Part shown: piece after piece, positions 1-8,191 of the stretch
How positions within the stretch are numbered: the first letter of the stretch is position 1
How the letters are laid out: every line of letters begins with the position of its first letter
DNA from: JAYZDP01 sp036337765
GTDB lineage: Bacteria > Acidobacteriota > Thermoanaerobaculia > Multivoradales > Multivoraceae
Assembly (NCBI GenBank): GCA_036337765.1
Contig: JAYZDP010000207.1
Coordinates: 1 to 39,071, forward strand
Direction of reading: 5' to 3'
Length of the DNA: 39,071 nucleotides
Made by a program: the position numbers and the translations under genes
Notes under the pieces: generated by a model
Told to the model about the DNA's origin: nothing
Databases searched by the model: none
What the model saw: only the letters and a program-made list of their open reading frames with translations

Positions 1-1623
1 GTGCATGACGTGGTCGTCATCGGCTCCGGCGCGTCGGGAGGCATGACGGCCTACAACCTCACGAAGAAGGGCGTCAAGGTGCTGATGCTCGATGCCGGCT
101 CGAAGTTCGACCCGGACGGCTTCTGGAGCCACGTCTCTCCCTACGAGTCGATCGAGCGACAGCAGAACGGGGAGTCTCCGCCCAGTGCCTACTTGTCGAC
201 TCGTGAGCAGCCGTACTTGACGCCGGAGGGCAAGCCCTTCGATCTGGTGCGGGTGTGGGGCTGGGGCGGCAAAACGAACGTCTGGGGCCGGTTGTCACTG
301 CGCATGTCGGATCTGGATTTCGCGGCCGCCGAGCGCGACGGGTGGGGGATCCCCTGGCCGATCCGCTACGCAGACATCGCGCCGTACTACGACAGAGTCG
401 AGCAGCTGATCGGCATCTGTGGCGGCACCGACAGCTCCGACTCGTTGCCTGGCAGCAAGCACTATCTGCCGCCACCTGCGTTTCGCTGCGCCGAGGTGAT
501 CGTCAAGAATTCGGCCCAGGCCATGGGGATTCCCGTGGTCCCTGTGCGCCGGGCCGTTCTCACGCAGCGCCACCGTGGCTTCCCGCCGTGTCATTACTGC
601 GGCGCCTGCGGTCGCGGCTGCCGGACGTCGTCGTTCTTCAACGCCACCGACTACCTGCTGGCGGATGCACTGGAGACCGGACGGCTCCAGATCGTGTCGA
701 ACGCGGTCGTGGCTCGGGTGCTGGTAGACGACGAGGGTCGGGCGAACGGCGTGCAGTACTTCGACCGCACCTCCGGGCACGAGGAGCAGGTGCGGGCCCG
801 GACCGTCGTCGTGGCGGCCTCCACCATGGACTCCACCCGCATTCTGCTCAACTCGCGCTCGCCCCAGCACCCGAATGGCCTCGGCAACGGCTCCGATCAG
901 GTAGGGCGCAACTACTGCGAGCAGGTCCGCACCCACGTCAAGGCCTTCCTGCCGCAGCTCTTCGACGCCGGCTACTCGAACGATGACGGCATCTCGAGCG
1001 GTCACGCGTACATTCCGCGCTTCAACCACCGGCTCGGCAAACTCGACTACCTGCGCGGCTTCGGTATCCAGATGTGGGCCACCGGCTGCCGCACCACCGG
1101 CGAGGAGGTCGCCTCGGCGGTGCCGGGGTTCGGTGCCACCTTCAAGCGCGAGGTGAAGAAGAAGTACCCGTCGCTGGTGCAGCTGCACCCCTACGCCGAG
1201 ACCTTGCCGACACCCGACAATCGCGTCACGGTCGATGAGTCACAGACCGACGCCTATGGCGTGCCGCTGATGAAGATCTCGGTCTCCTTCGGCGAGAACG
1301 AGCGCAAGATCACACGACACATGGTCACCACGTGTCTCGAGATCCTCGACAACGCCGGTGCCGAGATCATGCCGACCGATCTCGAGAAGGTCGACGTGGC
1401 CGGCTCCGCCATCCACGAGCACGGCACCTGCCGTATGGGTGACGAGCCGAAGCTTTCGGTGGTCGACAAGTTTCAGCGCATGCACGAGGTGCCGAACGTC
1501 TGGGTCGCCGACGGCTCGGTCTTCCCGAATGCGTCGGAGAAAAACCCTACCCTTTCGATCCTCGCGTTGAGCTGGCGAGCGTCGGACTACCTGGCAGAGA
1601 GCCTGAGGCGCGGCGATGCCTAG
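1..1623 (+). CDS. GMC-family FAD-dependent oxidoreductase (gluconate/choline dehydrogenase-like large subunit)
   Basis: The protein is a flavin-dependent oxidoreductase of the glucose-methanol-choline family, which oxidises alcohol groups on sugars, sterols or choline-like substrates. The N-terminus carries the FAD-binding Rossmann motif GSGASGG (residues 8-14). A Cys-rich segment, CHYCGACGRGC (about residues 197-207), is typical of the gluconate 2-dehydrogenase large-subunit branch. The C-terminus has the family signature with HEHGTCRMG and a final NPTLSILALSWRASD stretch containing the catalytic His/Asn region. At 540 residues it is of usual length. The GTG at base 1 could be the start, because homologues begin a few residues before this motif, but the window edge prevents proof. 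It converges with the DUF35 gene, leaving a 4-base gap. No small subunit or cytochrome partner is visible downstream, and the substrate is unknown. Confidence 0.85.
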   Translation: MHDVVVIGSGASGGMTAYNLTKKGVKVLMLDAGSKFDPDGFWSHVSPYESIERQQNGESPPSAYLSTREQPYLTPEGKPFDLVRVWGWGGKTNVWGRLSLRMSDLDFAAAERDGWGIPWPIRYADIAPYYDRVEQLIGICGGTDSSDSLPGSKHYLPPPAFRCAEVIVKNSAQAMGIPVVPVRRAVLTQRHRGFPPCHYCGACGRGCRTSSFFNATDYLLADALETGRLQIVSNAVVARVLVDDEGRANGVQYFDRTSGHEEQVRARTVVVAASTMDSTRILLNSRSPQHPNGLGNGSDQVGRNYCEQVRTHVKAFLPQLFDAGYSNDDGISSGHAYIPRFNHRLGKLDYLRGFGIQMWATGCRTTGEEVASAVPGFGATFKREVKKKYPSLVQLHPYAETLPTPDNRVTVDESQTDAYGVPLMKISVSFGENERKITRHMVTTCLEILDNAGAEIMPTDLEKVDVAGSAIHEHGTCRMGDEPKLSVVDKFQRMHEVPNVWVADGSVFPNASEKNPTLSILALSWRASDYLAESLRRGDA

Positions 1624-1627
1624 AGGC

Positions 1628-2152
1628 CTACCCCTCCTGCAGGTACCGCCAGACTGCGGCGGGCTGGCAGGCGTCCTCATCGATCGTCCATTGCGGGATC
1701 GAGAGCCCCTCCGCGACGTCGACGAAGGCCATTCGTACCCGTGTTCCGATGCCGACGGTGCGAACCACTTCCGGCGGAGCGAGCTCGCCGTCGGGCGTGA
1801 CGAGGTTGCCGGCTACGCGCAGTGCCTCGTGCTCGGTGGGCTCGCCCTTCTGGGTGTCGAGGTCCACCAGCAGAATCTGGTAGGGGACCTTGTCGCGGAA
1901 CGCGGGCTGGATGGCGTGGTGGACCTCGGTGTAGGAGTGAACGGCACCTTTGCCCTCGACCGAGACCCACTCTGCCTCGCGACCGCCGGTCCAGGGGCAA
2001 GCGGTGGTCGGCGGGTAGCGTAGGAGTCCGCTCTGAGTACCCCGCTGCAGGCGGAAGTCGTGCTGTGCGCAGTAGCCGAAGAAGGCCAGATTCTCGGCGT
2101 CGAGATCCTCGATTGTCAGGGCCATGCCAAGGTACTCGCCGACGATGCTCAT
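1628..2152 (-). CDS. DUF35 OB-fold protein, partner of the thiolase-like enzyme
   Basis: This 174-residue protein matches the DUF35 OB-fold family, whose members bind acyl-CoA and form complexes with thiolase-like proteins such as Ltp2 and HMG-CoA-synthase-like enzymes. The OB-fold signature GKGAVHSYTEVHHAI lies at about residues 67-81. Family members usually begin with a four-Cys zinc ribbon. Here only Cys28 and Cys52 remain at the expected places, so the zinc site looks degenerate. The ATG overlaps the stop of the upstream thiolase gene by 4 bases (ATGA), which indicates co-translation and an obligate partnership. Within steroid-degrading bacteria this pair performs retro-aldol cleavage of side-chain CoA thioesters; that role is inferred here from the pairing, not shown. 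Confidence 0.82.
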   Translation of the reverse strand: MSIVGEYLGMALTIEDLDAENLAFFGYCAQHDFRLQRGTQSGLLRYPPTTACPWTGGREAEWVSVEGKGAVHSYTEVHHAIQPAFRDKVPYQILLVDLDTQKGEPTEHEALRVAGNLVTPDGELAPPEVVRTVGIGTRVRMAFVDVAEGLSIPQWTIDEDACQPAAVWRYLQEG

Positions 2153-3402
2153 CGCGCGTCCCTCGCCATGACCATCGACGAGGCTCCGCCTGGGGTCATC
2201 CAGCCGAGGTTGGCGGTCAGCTCGACGTCGGGCACCTGCCGGCAGCCACCCTCGGAGTAGTCGTGGGAGTGGATCCGGCGCCCGTCGGGTCCGAATGGGC
2301 AGGAATCGTCGACATCGCCGCGCAGCTGGCGCGTGTTCTCGATCACCATGTTCATGCCGTGCGTGTAGCCCTCACAGAGGTGCCCGCCGGACGTGTTGTT
2401 GGGCCGCTCACCGCCGAGCTCGATCGCGCCCGAAGACACGTACTCGCCGCCTTCGCCCTTGTTGCAGAAGCCGTAGTCCTCGAGCTGCATCATGGTGGTG
2501 AACGTGAACGCGTCGTAGGAGCCGGTGACGTCGATGTCCACGGGGCCGACGCCGGCGTTGGGCCACAGGATGTCCTTGGCGTAGTGGCCCGCGACCGTCG
2601 AGATCGGGCCATGCTGGTAGTGCATGTCGCTACGCGGCTTGAGCACCCGACCCGCCACCGACTGGATGACGGCCGGCGATTGCGGGCAGTCGCGGGCCCG
2701 CTCCACCCGGGTGACGATGACGCAGGTCGAGTTGTCGGTCTCGACGCAGCAGTCGAGCAGGTGCAGCGGCTTGGTGATCATGCGCGAGCTCAGCACATCG
2801 TCGATCGTCACCCGGTTCTTGTAGAAGGCCTTTGGATTGTTCGAGGCGTGCCTCGAGTGCGCCACCTTGACCGCGGCGACCTGCTCGGGCGTCGTGCCGT
2901 AGTCGGCCATATGTCGCATGAAGCTGGGGCCGAAGTTCTGCCCGGCGCTCTGCCAGCCGTAGGCGCGGGTGTGGATCTGATCGCCGACGATGGGAACCGC
3001 CGAGCGCGCCCCGGTGCCACCGATGCGCACCTGGCTGAAGCCGTTCATCGAGCGGTAGACCGCCACGGTCTTGCACATGCCGGCCTCGATGACCCCCATG
3101 GCGATCCCGATCAACGCCTCAGTCGAGGAGCCGCCGCCCATGCAGTCCATGAAGAAGTTCAGACGCAGGCCGAGGTCGCCAGCGACGTGAAGCGACGACG
3201 CCGAGTCGCCGAGCGAGTAGCTCAGCATGCCGTCGACGTCAGCCGCGCTCATGCCGGCGTCGGCCATGGCGTTGGAGATCGCCCAGGTCGCCAGTGCGCG
3301 GGTGGTCTTGCCCGAGCCGCGCGTATAAGTGGTCTCACCCACGCCGCAGATGGCGTAGCGGCCGCGCAGGTGCTTCGAGCTCGTTGCGTCGACGTCGCCC
3401 AT
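2149..3402 (-). CDS. Thiolase-like lipid-transfer protein (Ltp2/SCP-x thiolase type)
   Basis: This 417-residue protein belongs to the non-decarboxylating thiolase-fold group annotated as acetyl-CoA acetyltransferase or lipid-transfer protein. It opens with YAICGVGETTYTRGSG, the usual N-terminal strand and loop of this group. The segment FMDCMGGGSSTEAL (about residues 84-97) holds the nucleophile-elbow region, with Cys87 near the thiolase Cys position. The C-terminal SGGHLCEGYTHGMN segment resembles the His-containing loop of Ltp proteins. It is followed directly by a DUF35 gene with a 4-base overlap, the arrangement of the Ltp2-DUF35 aldolase that releases propionyl- or acetyl-CoA from steroid side chains. 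A true thiolase function is less likely but not excluded. It lies 17 bases downstream of the PQQ dehydrogenase gene on the same strand, so all three may be one transcript. Confidence 0.82.
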   Translation of the reverse strand: MGDVDATSSKHLRGRYAICGVGETTYTRGSGKTTRALATWAISNAMADAGMSAADVDGMLSYSLGDSASSLHVAGDLGLRLNFFMDCMGGGSSTEALIGIAMGVIEAGMCKTVAVYRSMNGFSQVRIGGTGARSAVPIVGDQIHTRAYGWQSAGQNFGPSFMRHMADYGTTPEQVAAVKVAHSRHASNNPKAFYKNRVTIDDVLSSRMITKPLHLLDCCVETDNSTCVIVTRVERARDCPQSPAVIQSVAGRVLKPRSDMHYQHGPISTVAGHYAKDILWPNAGVGPVDIDVTGSYDAFTFTTMMQLEDYGFCNKGEGGEYVSSGAIELGGERPNNTSGGHLCEGYTHGMNMVIENTRQLRGDVDDSCPFGPDGRRIHSHDYSEGGCRQVPDVELTANLGWMTPGGASSMVMARDAR

Positions 3403-3419
3403 CCTTCACGACGCTCGAT

Positions 3420-5534
3420 CTACGACCCGGGAGCGTCGTCGGTCGCCTGAAGCTCCCGGTCGGCGATGGCGCGCGACACCACGTAGGACTGCACGGCCGC
3501 GACCTCTTCCTCGCTGAGGGTGTCGGCGAAGCTGGCCATGCCGACCGACTCCATGTCGCCGCCGAGGACAATGTCGCTCCAGGCCGCGTGCCCCTCCTGG
3601 TCCATCAGACGAAGATCGGCGATGACGCCCGGACTGAGGGCGAGCACGCCGTGACAGATGGCGCAGTAGTCGTGGTAGATGTCGTGACCGAGATCGATCT
3701 CCGCAGTCGAGGCCGCCAGCGGCGGTTGCTCGGGGATGGCGAGCTCGCGCTCCCGTACCGGGGGTGCGGTGGCATTGCCGCCGAGCTCGAAGACGAACAG
3801 TCGGCCCACGTTGACGAACGAATAGGCCGCCGTGATCGCCACGTCGACTCCGAAGTTGACGGCGCCGCCGAAGCCCGCCAGAACGGCTACGTACTGGGTG
3901 TCGTCGACGGAGTAGGTGATGGCCGGCGCGACGATGCCGACGTTCAGCTGCTGGCTCCACAGCTTCTCGCCGCTGTCGGCGGTGTAGGCCGCGAACTCGC
4001 CTTCCGAGGTGCCCTGAAAGACCAGGTTTCCGGCGGTCGAGACGATTCCGCCGTTGTAGACGCCGGGCATCTCGACGTCCCATGCCACCTCGTTGCGCAC
4101 CGGGTCCCAGGCGCGGAGGTAGCCGACCGCCGCCGGCTGCGCCATCTCGAGCGACAGCCGCGCGAACTTGGGCATGTCGAGGCCGAGGTTGAGCCGCCGC
4201 TCCACGTACTCGAAGCTCTCGTCCTCCGGGTAGATGAACGATGCGTCACGTGCCGGGATGTAGACCAGTCCGGTGTCGGGGCTGTATGACTGGGCGTGCC
4301 AGTTGTGTCCACCGAACGGCCCCGGCAGGACCACCTTGGCCTCATCGCTGTAGTCGGCGGCGGTGACCTCGACCGGGCGTCCGGTCTCCATGTCGACGTG
4401 CGAGGCCCAGTTCTGCTTGACGTACGGCTCGGCCGACAGAAGCTCGCCGGTCACCCGGTCCAAAACGTAGAAGAAGCCGTTTTTCGGCGCCTGCATCAGG
4501 ACCTGACGCTGCTCGCCCCCGATCTCCAGGTCGGCGAGCGTGATCGGCTGGACGGCGGTGTAGTCCCAGTTGTCGCTCGGAGTGGTCTGATAGTGCCAGC
4601 GCAGACTGCCGGTCGAGATGTCGATGGCGAGGATCGACGATAGGTAGAGGTTGTCGCCGCCCTCCGGGCTGCGGTGCACGCGCGTCCACGGAGCTCCGTT
4701 GCCGGTGCCGACGTAGACGAGCTCGAGCTCCGAGTCGTAGGCCATCGAGTCCCAGGCGGTGCCACCGCCGCCGACGGTCCACCACTCGCCGGTCCACGTA
4801 GCGGCGGCGACTTCCATCTCCGGGTGCTCGAAAGGCTCCGACGGATCGCCGGGAACGATGAAGAAACGCCAGGCTTGATCGCCGGTATCGGCGTCGTACG
4901 CGGTGACGTAGCCGCGCACCCCGAACTCCGCTCCGCCGTTACCGATGACGACTTTGCCGTTGCCGACGCGGGGTGCGCCGGTGATGGTGTAGTGGCGATC
5001 CGGGTCGGTGGTCTGGACGGACCAGACCTCCTCTCCCGTGCCGGCATCGACCGCGACCAGCCGACCGTCGATGGTACCGACAAAGACCTTCCCCTCCCAG
5101 ATCGCAACACCGCGGTTGACCACGTCGCAGCAGGCCCAGCGGGCGTAGGCGCCCGCAACGTCCGGATCGTAGGTCCAGAGCTGTTCTCCGGTACGGGCGT
5201 CGATGGCATGGACGATGCTCCACGATGAGGTGAGGTACATGACTCCATCGACCACCAGCGGGGTGGCCTGATGGCCCCGACCCTTGCCCGTGTCGTAGGT
5301 CCAGCTTAGGCCGAGCTCCGAGACGTTACCGTCGTTGATCGAGGTGAGCGGCGAGAAGCGCTGCTCGCCAAAGGTTCGCCCGTGGGCCAGCCAGTTCCCT
5401 GGCTCTGAGTCGGCATTCGCGATCCGAGCCTCGCCGACGTTGCCGGCCGCGGCGTCCGGAGCTGGCTCCGAACCGCCGCCGCAGGCGCCGAAGACGAGCA
5501 CGACTATGGGTGCCAAAGACTTAGAAACGCGCAT
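3420..5534 (-). CDS. PQQ-dependent alcohol dehydrogenase with C-terminal cytochrome c domain, lipoprotein
   Basis: This is a type II quinohaemoprotein alcohol dehydrogenase, oxidising alcohols outside the cytoplasm and passing electrons through PQQ to haem c. The chosen ATG gives 704 residues and has an AGGAGGG ribosome site (5540-5546) five bases upstream; a longer reading to 5624 has no such site. A lipoprotein signal ends at VFGAC (Cys18). The vicinal disulfide pair Cys135-Cys136 (ARWACCDVV), which contacts PQQ in this family, is present, as are repeated propeller motifs such as DARTGEQLWTYD. The segment PSDNWDYTA contains the likely catalytic Asp. The C-terminal cytochrome has CAICH (Cys624, Cys627, His628) and a candidate distal Met in GMASF. 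No PQQ biosynthesis genes are in the window. Substrate unknown. Confidence 0.9.
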   Translation of the reverse strand: MRVSKSLAPIVVLVFGACGGGSEPAPDAAAGNVGEARIANADSEPGNWLAHGRTFGEQRFSPLTSINDGNVSELGLSWTYDTGKGRGHQATPLVVDGVMYLTSSWSIVHAIDARTGEQLWTYDPDVAGAYARWACCDVVNRGVAIWEGKVFVGTIDGRLVAVDAGTGEEVWSVQTTDPDRHYTITGAPRVGNGKVVIGNGGAEFGVRGYVTAYDADTGDQAWRFFIVPGDPSEPFEHPEMEVAAATWTGEWWTVGGGGTAWDSMAYDSELELVYVGTGNGAPWTRVHRSPEGGDNLYLSSILAIDISTGSLRWHYQTTPSDNWDYTAVQPITLADLEIGGEQRQVLMQAPKNGFFYVLDRVTGELLSAEPYVKQNWASHVDMETGRPVEVTAADYSDEAKVVLPGPFGGHNWHAQSYSPDTGLVYIPARDASFIYPEDESFEYVERRLNLGLDMPKFARLSLEMAQPAAVGYLRAWDPVRNEVAWDVEMPGVYNGGIVSTAGNLVFQGTSEGEFAAYTADSGEKLWSQQLNVGIVAPAITYSVDDTQYVAVLAGFGGAVNFGVDVAITAAYSFVNVGRLFVFELGGNATAPPVRERELAIPEQPPLAASTAEIDLGHDIYHDYCAICHGVLALSPGVIADLRLMDQEGHAAWSDIVLGGDMESVGMASFADTLSEEEVAAVQSYVVSRAIADRELQATDDAPGS

Positions 5535-6076
5535 CGCAGCCCTCCTGAGAGACCGGCCCAGCGGGCCTTTGATTCCATGGAAGTGAGGGGGGAGCGTAAC
5601 AGAGGAGGGTGCGGCGCCTGACACTTTCCTGATGAGGGCCGCCTACCTGACTCTGGTAGAGACCCGACGTGGCTCGACCCACAACGGAAAGGGAGGCCAG
5701 ATGCCGTTTCAGCGTGTATCCGCTTTGGAGGGAGCCGGTCGAGTGTTCCTCGCCAACGGTGACTCGCACGCGATCGATCGCCATAGCCGTGGATGGCAGA
5801 ATCGACAGACTCAGCGCTGGACTCTCACGCACGGAGCAGCGGTTCCGTCATCAGAGCTGGCCGGCGGCCGGACATGCTTCGCTCGGGCCGGCCGGCGCCA
5901 GCGGCGCCGCCGACCCACTGCCCGATGGAGCACGGGTGCGCATCCTCGCGGGCACTGACGGGGGCGGGCTCGAGATCGATGCGGTAGTCGCCGACAAGGC
6001 ACGGCCGCCGACAGACCGCGGCGCGGCTTCCGCACACTTGCTGCGACCGGCTTGCCACGAGCGATACGATGGGAGC
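5535..6076. other. Intergenic region between divergent PQQ dehydrogenase and molybdoenzyme genes
   Basis: About 540 bases without a recognisable gene lie between two divergent starts, so both promoters should be here. A small inverted repeat GGCCC-AGC-GGGCC (5555-5567) followed by TTT sits just upstream of the PQQ gene. The frame of the molybdoenzyme stays open back to 5669, but the extra residues are low-quality and resemble no enzyme N-terminus, so I do not count them as coding. I see no convincing promoter boxes. Confidence 0.5.
5540..5546 (-). promoter_or_regulatory. Shine-Dalgarno site fixing the PQQ dehydrogenase start
   Basis: On the minus strand AGGAGGG lies five bases before the ATG at 5534, and that ATG starts a normal lipoprotein signal peptide. 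This decides the start against the longer in-frame reading. Confidence 0.7.
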
Positions 6077-8191
6077 ATGGCGAAGCGTGATGTAGCGACC
6101 TTCTGTCGCGTCTGTGAGCCGGCCTGCGGCCTGGTGGCGACTGTCGAGGACGGCCGTCTGATCCAGCTGGCAGGGGACGCTGAGCATCCGGTTACCCGAG
6201 GCTACGCCTGCCACAAGGGCCTGGCAGGCGTCGACATTCACGTCGATGCGGATCGTGTGAATCACCCCCTCGCGAGATCGGCCCCCGGAGAGTTTCGTCG
6301 CGTCGGATGGGACGAGGCTCTGAGCAGCATCGGCGATCGGCTACGGGCGATCGTCAGCGAATCGGGGCCCGACGCAGTTGCGAGCTACGTCGGTAACCCA
6401 TCGGGCTTCAATGCGCTCGCGCGCCCCGCTTTCGACACATTCCTGCGCCATCTTGGAGTCGATCGCACCTTCGGCTCGGTGACCCAGGACTGCGCCAACA
6501 AGTTCGCCGGCTCAACGGCGATCTTCGGCTCGCGCACGATCCACCCGATCCCCGATATCGAGCGCACCGACTACCTTCTGATCCTCGGCGAAAACCCCGC
6601 CGTGTCGCACATGAGCTTTCTCGCCATCGCCGATCCGATGGCTGTGCTGCGTGCGGCAAAGAGGCGGGGAGCGAGAATCCTGTTCGTCGATCCGCGTCGC
6701 CACGAGTCGATCGGTGACTCGGTCGGCGACCACGTCGCGATCCGGCCCGATACGGATCTGTATCTGCTGGCGGCGATGCTGTGCGAGATCGACGCGACCG
6801 TGGGCTTCGACTCCGCGTCGGCCCGCCACGGCCGGGGAATCGAAGAGCTGCGTCGCTTCGTGCGGCGCTCTCCGCCGGAGCGAGCGAGCGCCATCACCGG
6901 CATCCCCGCCGACACCATCCGGGGTCTGGCTCGCGACTTCGCCACCGCGTCGTCGGCGTCTATTCATATGTCGACCGGCGTCAACATGGGCCGGCAGGGC
7001 ACCCTCTGCTACTGGCTCGTGCACATGCTGGCTCTGGTGACCGGCAACCTCGATCGGGAGGGCGGGCTGGTGCTCTCGGAAGGCTTCTACTTGAACGCGA
7101 AGTCCGGGCGGGCGCGCTTCGAAGACGGCTTTCGCAAGACCACGCATGGCTGGTTGCGCCGCGGTGCCATGCCCGGGACCCTGTTGGCCGACGAGATCCT
7201 CGACCCTGAGAGGCCGATTCGCGCACTCTTTGTCTTGGCCGGGAACCCGATCCTTTCGATGGCGGGCGAAGAGGGGATCCGAAAGGCCTTCGAGACTCTA
7301 GATCTGGTGGTCTCGGTCGACATCTACCGTAATGCCACCGGTGAGCAGTCGGACTTCGTTCTGCCAGCGACCGACATGTTCGAGCGTCAGGACGTCAACC
7401 TGAACAGCCTCGGCCTGCAGCATAAGCCTTACGTGCAGTGGACCGACCGGGTGGTCGAGCCCCTCCACGAGCGTCGCGAGGAGTGGTGGATCTTCGCAAA
7501 GTTGTCTCAGGAGCTGGGGCTTCCGAGTGTTTTGGATGGTGGCTCGGAAGAACTCCACGATCGGCTGTGGGGCAAGGTCGCCCACATGTTGCAGGGGCGT
7601 GGCCACAGCTTCGACGAACTGGTCGAATCGGGCCGCGGTATCACCTACGGCGAGCTTCGGCCTGGACGGTTCTTCGACGAGCACATCCAGACCGAGGATC
7701 GGCGTGTCGACTGCTTCCCGGCCGCCTTCGAGTCGGCGATCGAGCGCGCCGAACGGATCTGCTGTGAGCTCGAGTCCGGCTCCGCGGACGGCGATCTGCT
7801 GCTGGTGACGCGCCGCGACCGCTACATGCACAACAGCTGGTACGCCAATCTCTCGTCGTTGAAACCGTCCCACCACGACCGGGTGTTCGTCTATATACAT
7901 CCCGACGACGCCCGGCGGCTCGCTCTGGCGGAGGGCGAGGACGCCCGCGTCTCCAATCGCTACGGTGAGATCGTCGCGCAGGTACGCCTTGACCCGGCGC
8001 TGATGCCGGGAGTGGTGGCGGTGCCGCACGGCTGGGGCAATCGCGACACGCCCGGCATGCGGGTCGCGCACGCCCACCCCGGTGAGAACGTGAACCGGGT
8101 TCTTCCCACGGGCCCGGAGAGCTACGAGCCGCTTTCCAGTCAGTCGCACATGACCGGAATCCCGGTCTCGGTGGGGGGAATCGGCGGGTGA
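6077..8191 (+). CDS. Molybdopterin-dependent oxidoreductase, bis-MGD (DMSO reductase) family with 4Fe-4S site
   Basis: This 704-residue catalytic subunit of the DMSO reductase superfamily begins with a 4Fe-4S motif close to the N-terminus: Cys10, Cys13 and Cys17 in FCRVCEPACG, and Cys45 in GYACHKG. That placement argues for the ATG at 6077. The segment SVTQDCANKFAGS (Cys139) sits where family members carry the Mo ligand, so a Cys-ligated Mo or W is likely, as in periplasmic nitrate reductases, assimilatory nitrate reductases and acetylene hydratase. The C-terminal molydop-binding domain begins around LLLVTRRDRYMHNSW. There is no Tat signal, so it is probably cytoplasmic. No Fe-S or membrane-anchor partner gene is adjacent. 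Its stop overlaps the next gene's GTG start. The substrate cannot be named from sequence alone. Confidence 0.87.
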   Translation: MAKRDVATFCRVCEPACGLVATVEDGRLIQLAGDAEHPVTRGYACHKGLAGVDIHVDADRVNHPLARSAPGEFRRVGWDEALSSIGDRLRAIVSESGPDAVASYVGNPSGFNALARPAFDTFLRHLGVDRTFGSVTQDCANKFAGSTAIFGSRTIHPIPDIERTDYLLILGENPAVSHMSFLAIADPMAVLRAAKRRGARILFVDPRRHESIGDSVGDHVAIRPDTDLYLLAAMLCEIDATVGFDSASARHGRGIEELRRFVRRSPPERASAITGIPADTIRGLARDFATASSASIHMSTGVNMGRQGTLCYWLVHMLALVTGNLDREGGLVLSEGFYLNAKSGRARFEDGFRKTTHGWLRRGAMPGTLLADEILDPERPIRALFVLAGNPILSMAGEEGIRKAFETLDLVVSVDIYRNATGEQSDFVLPATDMFERQDVNLNSLGLQHKPYVQWTDRVVEPLHERREEWWIFAKLSQELGLPSVLDGGSEELHDRLWGKVAHMLQGRGHSFDELVESGRGITYGELRPGRFFDEHIQTEDRRVDCFPAAFESAIERAERICCELESGSADGDLLLVTRRDRYMHNSWYANLSSLKPSHHDRVFVYIHPDDARRLALAEGEDARVSNRYGEIVAQVRLDPALMPGVVAVPHGWGNRDTPGMRVAHAHPGENVNRVLPTGPESYEPLSSQSHMTGIPVSVGGIGG

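Noticed and set aside
1822..3450. Long plus-strand open frame (542 codons) opposite the thiolase/DUF35 genes
   Set aside because: Its translation is Arg/Ala/Pro-rich and matches no family. The opposite strand encodes clear domains. It is a GC-driven shadow frame.
5669..6076. Extended N-terminus of the molybdoenzyme
   Set aside because: The upstream frame is open but low in conserved residues. The 4Fe-4S motif belongs within about 10 residues of the start in this layout, which supports the ATG at 6077.
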